Assembly: GCA_003116875.1 (NCBI GenBank)
Contig: BCKT01000006.1
Location: 682,001 to 746,000 of the forward strand
Source of the DNA: Takashimella koratensis
Lineage: Eukaryota > Basidiomycota > Tremellomycetes > Trichosporonales > Tetragoniomycetaceae
Direction: 5' to 3'
DNA: 64,000 bases
This document shows positions 8,107 to 19,090 of this stretch, piece by piece (position 1 is the stretch's first letter; every line of letters begins with the position of its first letter). Below the pieces are notes generated by a model. That model saw nothing but the letters and a program-made list of their open reading frames with translations. It searched no databases and was not told the origin of the DNA. The position numbers were made by a program, and so were the translations under genes.

Positions 8107-8570
8107 GACGAGGGAGGGAAGACGTGGACGAGATGAGTCGAGAAGACGAGATGATAGAGAGAGAGACGAGACCAGAAAACGAGATGAAATTCAGACTTCT
8201 CAGAAAGTGCGAAGAGCAGCAAACGACTGCACTGTGGATAGCAAAATCCGCGAGAGTCGTCTCCCAGATACAATAGATGTACTTCGGCGACAGTCGCGAA
8301 ACACGACCAGGTGACGAGGGCACAAGGCGGGAAGAGCAACGGACAGATAGCTGTGTAGATGTCGAAGATGGCAAGATATGTGTTGCAGTAGTTTTACAAC
8401 CCAACTACGCAAACCAAGCAACTACTTCCGCGCATGGGATCCAAGATATCTGATCGTTTCACCACGACTCGGCCGGCCTAACAACCGTCTCGTCGCCCTT
8501 CACACGGCTGAAACCCCTTCATACCCTCCTACCCAATCCTTATCTCTTATACCACCCCCTGTCGCCTCAA

Positions 8571-11460
8571 CTAGTCGTCATCCAGACCTATCCCCCCTCC
8601 TGCCCCCGTCCCTGCCCTTTCTCCCCCTCCGCCTCTGCGCTCGTCGATATGTGCAGCCGGCGCGAGACCTGGCGTCGCCGACGTCGGTGTCGCCGTAGAT
8701 ACTGAAATCGAGGTAGACAATGCTGTAGCTGCTGGTGTACCGGCCTCGCTCGGTCCTGATGCTGGAGTGGGCACTGCTGATCCGGGTTGGCTCTCGGTCG
8801 CTAATTTACCGATAAACCAAGCGGGAACCCATCCTCTCTCGCCTGTCTCTTGCTTAATGCTGTACACGGACGCGTCAATGCTATTCTTACGATGTTGACA
8901 ACAATACGGCCAGGTGACAATGGAGCCGAGAATGACTCACCTGTAGCTCCAGTGGCAGTACTTTTTGTACACGCGAACCTTGTCCCCTTCCTTCAACGAC
9001 AGCTCGTCGTCGCCCTTTGCCGAATAGTCCATCAACACGATACCCGGGTACGACGACGACATGATGGTTGTCGGGCCTAGTGGTGACCTGCCGGCTGTTG
9101 CATCTGACGCTGACGGCGGAGAACCCAAAACTGGTGCGGAGAGCTCCAATAGACAACCTGCAACAAATGTAATCAGCTACCGGCAACGAAGGTGTGATCC
9201 AGCTAAAGACCTACCCGCTGGGACCCATCCAGAACGCGCAGTGTCCGGCACAACGTTGCCTGTTCCATCCGGATCTTTTTGCACGATCCACCAACCCTTT
9301 GCTTTCGACAATACGATAAACGTTGCTCCACTAGGAGCCATATCAGCGGGGAACTCAAAACCAACAACGGCGGGTGACTTACACTGCTACATCAAACTCG
9401 TCTTGCCGGTCGGCCAGATATCTGTTAGGCAGATGATAAGCTCACTCCTCCATTGCGCAACAGCGATCAGAGTTGAACGACTCACGGATAGATTGAGATC
9501 GCGTAGGTAACCTTCTGTACATTCCCATCTTTATCAATCATCGTACCCGGTGCTCCTCCAGACTTCGGCGGCGCCTCCCCTTCCCGTATACCAGGACTTG
9601 GAAGCTCCGGGAACGCCCCCCCGCTGGGTGTATGACCTTCTCCATCTTGCCGTGTGCCTGGGATCGGTAATAATGTTGCTTTGGTAGGGGAGGAGCTGTC
9701 GGTCGGTTTCAATGAGGGCAGGAGGTTTTGGCTCGAGTTGGGAGGTAGACCGAGTTTGACGGCTTGTTTTTGTTGAGCAACGGCGATGGGTGATTTGATG
9801 TCACGCTGAAGAGGGAGCGATCAGTCGGCGTTGCGCTCGAGATCAAATCAACAGATCTCAGGACCTCAGAGCATCACTCACAATGTGCCTCAACATGAAA
9901 ACTGGCTTCTGTCCATTCTCCTTCAATTTCTGGAACAGCAGCAATGGCTTCTCATCGTAGCTCAAACATCGCTCTGCACCATATCATCAGCTCTACATCA
10001 TCCCAACTGTACCAAGTGACTCGGGACTCATCATCGTTCGCTTGAGACATGACGCACCTGTATTACCGAAACAGATGAACAACGCGTACATCTTCCAATC
10101 GTCGTTGATCTTGTACTTCTTCAGAGCAGCCGGCAAGACCTTCCAACATGGATCCTCCATCGTTACGCGGAACGACTTAGCCGCGCTATGTGCTGCATCT
10201 TTCGCCTTTGACCTGACCCGATCTGTGACTGCCGCGTCTGTTGATACCGCTGCCAATGCCGCTGCGGTTGACGATGATGCTGATGGTCGGTCCGCTCCAC
10301 TCGAGCCTTGGCCGATTGGGCTCGCCGGTAACGCGGACGCACCAGGGTGTGGCCGACCGGCACCGACAGATGCGGAGCCGTGGAACGCCCCGACTGGTCC
10401 ATTGGAAGACGCGAGTGAGGCCTGGGTCCGTGAGGAGCTAGGTGGAGGAGCAGAGGAGCCCATACGCGAAGCTTCTTTCCGAACTGCCGCCTGCGGCGAG
10501 TCGAAAGGATACGCTCCGGAGGAGGTCGTCGGTGTAAACGAGTCATTGAACGTGCTCGAGTCGGAGGTAAGAGGTGGGGCAGGGACCGCGGCAGTGGGAA
10601 GGGAGTTGAGCCGCAGTTTTGACGATTTCTGGTTTGTCGAGAGCAAGTCAGCGAGAGTTCTGTTTATCCCTTGCAGCTGCGATATCGACCAGAATGTTAG
10701 GTGGTGCTCACATTTGCCATGCGCCCATTCGGTGGAAGGCTCGCTGGAGGAACTACCCCGTGGTTCCCCAGAGCATCGAGGAGGGCCACATGCTCCTTCT
10801 CGAGTTGATACAGCCGCTCATCTGAGGAAGAATCATCAGCTCGCTTGCACTCTCTTCCAATCAGTCAAATACTTACGCATTTCCGCAACAATATCGCTCA
10901 GCCGCTCTACCTCGATATGCGCAGACTCGATCACCTCTATCCACGTCATCAGCACTGCATCACTCCATCAAAACCAAAACCCAGCGATTCTCCACCACAT
11001 GAGAGCAACCTTCACCCACCTTGTGGTCGCCACTCGTCATCCCCCAGCTCGATCCCTTGTTCTCGCTTGAGCTCGTACACCGATCGTAGGACGTTCAATC
11101 TATGTCCCATACTTGCCATCCCCATATCTTGCAGACTCTCGCTATCTATCAGGCGCAACACTTCGCCTGTGATCCCATGTTCTGTGGTGTGGTCAGCTAT
11201 GCATACGATGTGTGTTGACACCGCATGGGACCGCTGGGGTCCGAGCTCGACGCCCGGCGCCCAAAGGATGCCGAGGGAGAACAAAAGGTGCTCGCCGGCT
11301 GGGGCGTAGGGCAGGGAGGGAGGGTGGACGTACCGAATATTTCATGCTCGTACTGGCCGATACCCAGGTCTGCGAGCCAGGACTGAACAGCCGACTCATC
11401 CCACTCCGTCAATAGGGACTTTGGTGATGCCGACATTGGCCCAGTCACCGCGACCGCCAT
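8571..11460 (-). CDS. STE50: Ste50/Ubc2-type MAPK cascade adaptor: SAM, RA and two SH3 domains
   Basis: A multi-exon gene with ATG at 11460 in a GCGGTC context. The first exons encode a SAM domain (DESAVQSWLADLGIGQYEHE... and ITGEVLRLIDSESLQDMGM). A disordered Ser/Pro/Ala-rich linker follows. Next comes a Ras-association domain (SFRVTMEDPCWKVLPAALKK, YKINDDWKMYALFICFGNT, and a LKENGQKPVFMLRHIRD segment). Two SH3 domains close the protein; the first includes GATFIVLSKAKGWWIVQKD and SGWVPAG, the second PGIVLMDYSAKGDDELSLKE and ERGWVPAWFIG. Yeast Ste50 has only SAM and RA; SH3 domains after RA are the basidiomycete form (Ubc2 of Ustilago). The protein tethers the MAPKKK Ste11 to upstream Cdc42/PAK or Ras signals in pheromone, stress and morphogenesis pathways. 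Exon boundaries in the linker are approximate. Confidence 0.85.
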
Positions 11461-12748
11461 GATATATGACGACAGCGGTGGATGGGGGGCTCAGGTGTGG
11501 TCCGGCCGCAGAGGTGGAAAAGGCGGCGGGAGGATGGAGGGAACGGGGGGAAAGGGAGGGCGGGACGCTGATCGGTTGTTGTTGACGCAGCGGATGGTCA
11601 AATCCCGGTGGATCCTGGGATAGCAGCGAGCTTTTGCTGCAGAGATGGGTGGAAGGATGAGATGGATAGGAAGGGTATAGAGAAGAGGATGTGGAGAAAG
11701 CAGGTGGTGAGAGTGTGAACGAGAAGTGATGTGAGGAGGTGAGGGTGAGAAAGAAAAGGGGAGGCCGGAGCCGGAATGATGGCGAGGTCGTAGTTCGGTC
11801 GCGGGAGGTGTTCAACTGCGGAGTGCGCCAGAGACGAAGTAGATCGCTGAGCCGCTGTGAGTTAGCGTCGAGTGGGTTCAGATGGAGGGGCAGTTACGAT
11901 GGTGATGGTGAAGGGTGGAGACAATGTGATGGCGAAGGAGGAGGAGTGAGGTGGTGAAGTCAAGGGAGAGCAATGTTGGTGATTGAAACACGCGGCAAGG
12001 GAAACCGCAGGCGGTAGGCGGGACGAGCGGCTAAGTGCGTCCTTGGAATTCCTAATCGTCGCGCTGGGGGTTTCTAATACCCGAGAGTGCGGTTTGTAAT
12101 GACCTGAATGGGGAAGGGTAATGGGCGGGTATAACGACCATGAGATAACAACATGATTCATCCCGGCCTGCCCGAGTCCCCTCTTGCCCTCCCCTCTTGC
12201 TGATTTACCTTGCTGTCCTGCTGACACCATCTCCTGCATGTATCTGTACACCCAATCGACCATCCACCGCCCATCCCCTCGCCCCCAACCCCCGCAGACC
12301 CAATCTGGAACCCCCGGCAACTCACTGCTCACAGCCCCACACCTACCCCACCCCCCGGTTCAGGTCCCAATCCAACCTCTCCACCGCACTTGTTCCCAAT
12401 CACCGATTAAATAGCTACCGACCTACGACCCGTTCTTGTTTTTTTTTTTTTTTCAAAAAACACCCAAAAAAACTCTAACTCTAATCTAGTCGCGTCCCAC
12501 TGCCCTGCCCATGTGCGCCCAGGCGACCTCTCGGTGCAGTACTGTACCTCTCCCAACCCTGGTACCCTGGTACGGTACGAGTCCCGACGCCTGACCCTCG
12601 GGCCTTATCTCGTACCTTACTCCGCGTACAAAGTTTGCAGACACTGCCACTGGCACTATGACTTGTCGAGGTACCACTAACCCATAACCTACCCCTCTCG
12701 ATCGACTCAACCTTGGCGACTGGTGACTAGCGCCCAGCGCCACGTTCG
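11461..12748. other. Intergenic; upstream region of the Ste50-like gene
   Basis: About 1.3 kb separates the adaptor start from the end of the thioesterase gene, both on the minus strand, so this should contain the adaptor's promoter and leader. On the minus strand the first few hundred bases are pyrimidine-rich. A T15 run at 12439-12453, followed by A-rich sequence, is a candidate nucleosome-excluding tract. 12540-12680 has several GGTACC-type sites. I see no gene. Confidence 0.5.
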
Positions 12749-15215
12749 TCATGAATTCAAGCCCTTGTCCACCTCCTTCTCGGCAAGATACAACCTCCGC
12801 ATCTCGTCGCCGACCTCCAACCTCCGCTTGCCCTCGAGGTACGACATTGCCTCCGAGTAAGTATCTGGGACTACCGTGCGTCCGATCGGCGAATGGTCCT
12901 CGTTCGCCATGGTGAAGAAGAACGTGTTGGTCTCTTTCCGAATCTGAGTGGTGTGATCATCAAACATACCGAGAGAAGATTCGGCAACGGGGTGCGGTAA
13001 GGTTTAGAGGGGTTGTGGTGTCAGCGTGCTTGTAGTAGCTAGGTTCCTGATGCCCAAGGTACCAAACCCTCGGGCAGAGGGGTTGTCACGTAAGGCACCG
13101 TGGCTTGAACTCACCCCGGTCTCAACCTCCTCGACCTCCGCCCGGACCATGATGTGAGCCTTGGCCTCGCCGTTGATGCCGTCGTGGGGCATAGTGGTCT
13201 TGACGACTTTAGAAGACAAGCGGAGGACCGCACCGATGGGGACAGGAAGGCGAAACGTGATCTGGTCAAGGGAGAGGAAACGCATCGGTTTAGAGGCGAA
13301 CAGCGCGGCGTTGGTGAATGCCAGCTCGCTAGGGCGAAAGAACGATGGTCAGTACCTGACGACATCTGCTCGATTCTCGAGATGTGCTCGGACCAAGTTG
13401 TGACATCGCGCACTCACAAGGCCTGGTGCGCGTCAGCTCGGATCCAAGCACATCAGAGCTCCACTCACAGAACGCATAAGGATCCCTCCAAAGACCTTTC
13501 CATGCAAGTTTCGGTCTTGCGGGAACATGAGCTGGACCGTCTCCAGCTCTGTATCCTTCATCCGAACAATCTTCTCGCCGTCGACATCGCCGACTTTTCG
13601 GTCTGTCACAGCGAGCATAATATCGTGTAACTCTTTAGCCTCTTCCGACGATGGCTGTATTCAAAGTCAATCTCAACCCTTCTCTCTCCCCTCTACTCCC
13701 CCTTTCAACCCTCTGAACAAGCCCTAATCTGACTCCTCATGCCTGGTTCCAACCACATACAGGGACTTTGTCGAGTGCGCTCTGGGCCGAAGCCATCTTG
13801 CTCCGTTTGTGTTCCTCCCCGATACTCCAGAGCAATTTCTCCTCCTCGGTCTCCACGATTAACGGCGGCACCTGTCTCGCCTTGTGTGTCTTCGAATCGC
13901 GGCATACCATCGCGAAACGGCCGAGCATGAGGGGCTCCGTGTGGTCGTGAGAGTCAGGCAAAGAGCCCTCCATTTTAATGAATACTTCCATGGAGGATTT
14001 GCCTGTCCATGTCACAAAGCCGGAGAACTTGAGGTCGCTGAGGGACGCAGGAAGCCACGAGTTGGCGAGTCAGTAAAAGGCCAGATCGATGAACAATGAG
14101 GTAAGGGGTGTGAGAGAGTTGATGAGAGCACCACTCACCGGACATTCTTCCGGTTCAACCGCCCAAACATGTCAAGACGGTCCGCACTCGCAGTTGCGAG
14201 GTACAGACCCGCGCGAGCTGATGCCTCATGGAACGATTCTGTTGCGTTTTTGGTCGAGTCGGGTTTGGGCGGGGGGAGACAGTGCCTATACGCTACAGCA
14301 CCAGCGAGGGAATCGAGGTCTGCAGGCCCAAATCAGCCCCGTCCAATCCACTCCGCAAGATAAACATTTGCTCAACTCACGTTCCAGAAGCTTGCCCATT
14401 CCTACAACACATCAAAGTATATCAGCTCCACCTTCTTCGTTCCCTTATAGCCCCATCATCGTCGTTGTGAGACCTACTGAACCCTCCCGAGGTATTCACA
14501 TACCGCTCATACAACTTTGGATCACTCGCGAGCGGTAGATCAAAGCTGGTAAAGCTCTCGCTCATATGTTTTGGCCTGGTCAGCTCTGCTTGTTCTTCAG
14601 CGCTCAAGCGAGGGAGGGAAGTGCCAGAAGAGGCGGAGTCTTCGCCTTTGAGCGGGAGTTCGAGGTCTGGAGAGGCGGAGGAGAGGGAGAGCCAGGGGAC
14701 CGGGTGGGCGCGCATGGATAATGGTGAGGGCTGGTTGGCGCTGGACGAGGAGCCTGGGAGGTGGTCCGCAAGGGTCAAGGAATTAGGTGAGGATAAGGTC
14801 AGTGGGGAGGTGTCAGATGAGAGCTGGGTCTTCAATGAGATCTGGGCGAACTGGATAGACTGGAGTTGGAGAGGTAACGAGGGCCGGAGGACTTACGCGC
14901 GATGGAAGTAACGAGCTTGTCAATCTCCTGCAATGTCAACAACTGCTGTTCCGCCGACACCGCCGTGGTCGTTGTGGGCAACCCCTTCCCTGCGCCTTTC
15001 TTCACCTCCGACGCCTCGAAGACTGGAGCCGACGCCGAGGGGACTAGTGTTGACCCAGTGGATCGGAGAGCGAGCGGGGAAGAGGTCGAGAGAGCGGAAC
15101 GGAGGACCGGAATGGGCCAGGCACGGGTATACCGGGGTCCTTTGGTGGTCGAGTTGAGCGGGACAGAGCGGGCAGAGCGGGCAGGACCGCGGAGAGAGGA
15201 GACGGCGCGGCGCAT
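12749..15215 (-). CDS. Mitochondrial acyl-CoA thioesterase, double hotdog (ACOT9-like)
   Basis: A multi-exon gene whose ATG at 15215 sits in a good CCACC context. The N-terminus (MRRAVSSLRGPARSARSVP) is a typical mitochondrial targeting sequence, basic and without acidic residues. The body contains two hotdog-fold domains. The first includes TGKSSMEVFIKMEGSLPDSH and LMLGRFAMVCRDSKTHKARQ. The second includes LETVQLMFPQDRNLHGKVFG-G, the glycine-rich hotdog helix, and LSSKVVKTTMPHDGINGEAK with HIMVRAEVEEVE. This is the ACOT9/10 arrangement. The enzymes hydrolyse medium/long-chain acyl-CoA to free acid and CoA in mitochondria. The C-terminus (RRLYLAEKEVDKGLNS) is short and polar. The gene diverges from the probable Sld7-like gene, sharing about 300 bp of upstream DNA. 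Several small internal exons are not exactly placed. Confidence 0.8.
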
Positions 15216-15523
15216 GGTGGCTGTCGGTCTCAGGTATGGCCCAAGGGGTATGGGTAAGAGATGAGATGAGATGGGATGGGATGGGATGAAGTTTGGTTGT
15301 TGTGACGTTGTGAGAATTGGCAATCCCTCTCATGAAAAGATCAAGATCAACCCATCAACGCATTTCCGACGCGTCTGAGTTCGCATTTATACAATCTCTC
15401 TCATCTATCCACCCATCCCCATTCGTTCCTCACCTCTCCACGCCGGCTCGACCCAACCCGCTCTCACGCTCTCACGTCGTATTTCCGCTCCATGATACCC
15501 CCGGCCGGACCGACCCGCGCAGC

Positions 15524-18482
15524 ATGAGTCTCGCGTCTCCTCGTGCTTCTGCACACGCACGACCATTCTCTCCTCCTTCCCTCAACTCGGAGACCAACGA
15601 CCATTCTACGTCCACGTCCACGTCCACGTACGGTCCAATCCCGCCAACCCCGTCGACCCAACCCCTAGCCTCGGCTCACTCGCTGTCTCATACTTCTGTA
15701 TCTACCTCTCCAACAACCACCACCGGCCCTCGCCCACCGATTATACCGCCCTCTCCCGCGCCAGCTCCGACCTCTGGCCCATTCCCCTCCCCCTCAACGC
15801 TCAGTGGCCCGTCGGCACGCCGTGCCCCGTCCCAGTCCCCATCCTGCGCAACTAACAACCCCTTCGCTCGCCCCAAGCTCACACATGAACCAACGAGCTT
15901 TACCCGGTCGGCGCTGTTACCTGGTCTCGTGAGCCCCGTTAGGGAACTTACACCCAGGGCGGTCCGCCTGCTTTCGACGTCCGCGTCGGTGACGTTGGCA
16001 GGGACAGCGGCAAGTTTAGGGTCTGGGGAAACCTCTACAAATGAGTTGGGGACAGGAGAGGGGATCGTCGCTTCAGCCGGTATAGATACAGACGCTCTTT
16101 CTACGCCCCGACCCCGACTCGGGTCGGCATTCGGCAGCTCCATCCGTACATCCACCGGACCGCACGCGATCGCAACTGCAACAGCTGGCGGTACTAACTC
16201 CGCTGTGAATACTGTGCACAGTGCGAATAAGCTAGAAAGTGCGGTGAAGAGTAGAAAGTCGTGGAGGTTGCTTTGGCGGGGTGGGCTAGAGATTGGGCCA
16301 GAGGGATGGAGGTTGGAAGGTGAGTGATACCTTGGTCCACAGTATTTATCAGCTTTTCTTTCAAGCTGCTCTCGACGGTGCCCGTTACGATATTTGACTG
16401 ACCTCTTACCCAGGTCTGACCTTCTACGCTCTCCTCGAATTCCCATCGACCCCGTCTGCATCCACTCCCAACCCCTTTGACGCCCTCATCTCCGCCCCTA
16501 CCTCGACTCCGGCTTCTCACCAGACCCCGGGTCCAAGTGCGCCCAATACTAGCACTGGGGCCGGGGCGTCCCCTTTTGCTCTCGCGTCGGCGGATACAGA
16601 CCTGTGTTTGTCGCTCGAATCCATGAGAGGTCGGAAATGGTTGCAGGTCCGGAACGTGGTCGAGTTGCCTGATGATGAGGTATTAGAGGGAGATGATGGC
16701 GGTGTTCAAATGTAAGTGGTGGACAATGGGGTCTGACAAGCGTCCCCTGAGTCATTTGCCCGAAACGCGCGGGATGGAACTTGAGGGAGAGATGGGGAAG
16801 GTACGGATGCTGATATGAAAACAGGTCGATATCGCCCCATGCCCACCTTCTTGCCGCGTATTTCACCCAGCTACTTTGTCGTAGTCCAATGGTCTCGGCT
16901 CAAGGCCGGACTAAGATGGCGATCACCATTGGCCTAGGAGACGAAGGTGTCGGTGAGTCTTTGAACGCTTTCGTCTCATTGGATAGACTGAATTTTGACA
17001 CTTGGTTTGAGATACACCACAGAATACGCTCTTGGTTTATGGACAGAGACAGAACACGGTTGTGCCTGGTGAGGTCCCGGCGCTGAGGTTGTGCGTGGGT
17101 CGACGGAGGGCTCCACCACCTACTGCTCCTGCCCAGTCTTCCAAGGTCCGACCGGGTGAACCTCTTCCTCGCTGTGAGTCTCGTCGACTGCCATACCACT
17201 GCATCTCCACTTCTCAATCCGACAACGATTCTTCTCTTTTTAATCCTTGGCACTGACGACATACCCCAGCTACTCTGTTCTTCCCTGACAAAGCGCCCAT
17301 CCGACCCCTTCCTCCCATCCCGCGCCGCGGCCTCGTATCGCGCTCTTTCTCCCGCTCAACGTCTGTGTCATCGATCTACGCGCCGCCTGTCGCCTCGGCT
17401 GCTAAGACACAGGCGCTCCCGCCTGCTCCGGTCTCAGGAAGGACGCCGGGTCGGAGGGGTGAGAAGCGACCAAGACCGTTTACGGAGAGCGAAACGGCGG
17501 GGCAGAGCGCACGCCCAGGTGTTGGAGGGATGGGGGGACGGGGTGGTGGAGGAGTTGCCGGAGGTGGAGGAGGAGGGGAGGACGACAGGAGGAGAAAAGC
17601 GGGGAGGATCGTGCTGGAGCCGGTGAGAAGAAAAGCGCAACGAGAAGGATCGACCGTATCGACTTCGGCTTCGGTATCAGGCTCGGTATCGGGCACAGTA
17701 GGGATATCGACGTCGATGTCGGGGACAGAGAGGGATCGAGAGCGGAGTACGGGGCTGCAAAAGTCGACTCAAGGCGGGTTGGACGAAGATATCTTTGGGA
17801 AACGCATGTCGATGGCGAGATCTATCAAGCATGAGGATTCGACAGGGAGGGATGAAAGTGAGAGTGGTGGTGTGATCGGTGGAGCCAGTGGGATAGGTGG
17901 TAGTGGAGATGCACTGGGTACGGGACAAGGGTTGGGGAGTGGAACAGGGGTTGGGACGGATCCTCCGTCTTCTTCTGCGAGAGGGAAGAGGATCCGGGTT
18001 CCTCAACAGGTCTTAGATAACAAAGCGGTGAGTACGATCTCTGAGCTGAGGGCATGTGATACAGCGTGGGGGGTGGAAGCTGACAGAAGGTGGACGGGAC
18101 CACAGACGGTGAGGAAACAAACACTGTTGTTGCTAGAGATGCGTGGATATTCGCGAGAACATGATTTGTTCAAGGACGTATTCGGGATGACTACCAAGGG
18201 TGCCTATTTTGCTTTTGTAAGTACCGTAACCTTGACTTTTGACGTGCAGAGTTGGTCGAGTGGTTGAAGTGATTTGAGTGGTTTTGAGTGGTTTTCTTTA
18301 GCGAGCGGGCAGGGGGCTTGTTGAGCTGATATATTTGGTGGAAACAGAGAGACCAACTGGAATCGGGACCGTTGGATAAGAGTGTTATTCAAGATGTCGT
18401 TGGTCGACATTTGGATATGTACTTGGTCCCGCCCCCAATGGACTTGGTGGTCGTAGGTGATCAAGGCGAGGGAGATATGTAA
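15524..18482 (+). CDS. Probable Sld7-like replication-initiation factor
   Basis: The start was chosen at ATG 15524, after a TATA-like TTTATACAATC and a CT-rich stretch; an earlier ATG at 15332 would leave only 117 bp to the divergent neighbour. The protein begins with a long Ser/Pro/Thr disordered region. A possible N-terminal domain follows (SHAHLLAAYFTQ-like, MAITIGLGDEGV, VVPGEVPALRLCVGRRRAPP), then a second disordered Gly/Ser-rich region. The last 65 residues (TVRKQTLLLLEMRGYSREHD, LFKDVFGMTTKGAYFAF, SVIQDVVGRHLDMYL) form a compact helical domain that I think resembles the Sld7 C-terminal domain. Sld7 partners Sld3 in loading Cdc45 at origins. The exon near 16955-17170 keeps frame only if the acceptor is TTTGAG at about 17011. 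The assignment rests mainly on the C-terminus. Confidence 0.5.
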
Positions 18483-19090
18483 CAGTCGTTTATACATGCC
18501 AAGACTGGTGTGGTCCGGGAGGAGGGTAGTGGGAAATGGGAAGGAGAAGAGGAAGAGAGGTTGGTGAAGATTGAAGAGGAGGGAAAGGGAGGGGGAGGAG
18601 GTGAGGGCGAAGGGGAGGCGGAAAGGGCGCTTAGAGGTGAGGATGAAGGTGGAGAAGAAGGTGAGGATACAGAGGTTCTCGTCAAGATTGAACAGGTGCA
18701 AAGAGTAGCTATCAAAGTGGAGACGTAGTAAGACGAGGTAAGAGGATCAGGGACAGTATCGGATGAGTCGTGTTTTACTGTATCGCAACTCGTCGATCAA
18801 TGTTGTACACACTACTTCTTAACCTCGGCATAATAAGCATGGACATTCGAGCCACACAGTGTCCTTCCCATGACTGCATTAACCAGAAACTGAGGCTGAA
18901 AAACGTGCTCCATGCCAACATACGGTAAAACAGGAAAACTACCAATACCGTTGTTTTATCTGCCATTGCTTCTTGCATACTAACTTCCTGCATACCTTCC
19001 TTGCGCGTCGACATCTATGTAGCTTGTGTTTTGGAAATAGGACTGATCACAAGAGACAAACTAGAAGCGAACCAGCTTCAAATGACCTGT
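18483..19090. other. Intergenic between convergent genes
   Basis: This stretch lies between the 3' end of the plus-strand Sld7-like gene and the 3' end of the minus-strand alcohol dehydrogenase. The first 250 bases are purine-rich (GGAGG/GAAG repeats) and keep a fortuitous open frame of Glu/Gly. I see no supported gene; the stretch presumably holds both 3' untranslated regions. Confidence 0.5.

Noticed and set aside
10042..11070. 342-codon plus-strand open frame
   Set aside because: It runs antisense through the RA domain and linker of the Ste50-like gene, crosses its introns, and has no recognisable domain. GC-rich coding DNA often leaves such shadow frames.
12480..12740. Possible tRNA or other structured RNA with GGTACC repeats
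   Set aside because: I could not find the conserved tRNA B-box or a cloverleaf; the GGTACC sites look like short palindromes in promoter DNA.
17058..17100. Two copies of GGTTGTGC-TGG spaced 29 nt apart, thought at first to be a frame-breaking duplication
   Set aside because: The match is only about 12 bases with a mismatch, and the alternative TTTGAG acceptor explains the frame without any duplication.
18775..19014. 79-codon minus-strand frame with a hydrophobic stretch
   Set aside because: It falls between two convergent genes, where 3' untranslated regions are expected, and has no supporting context.
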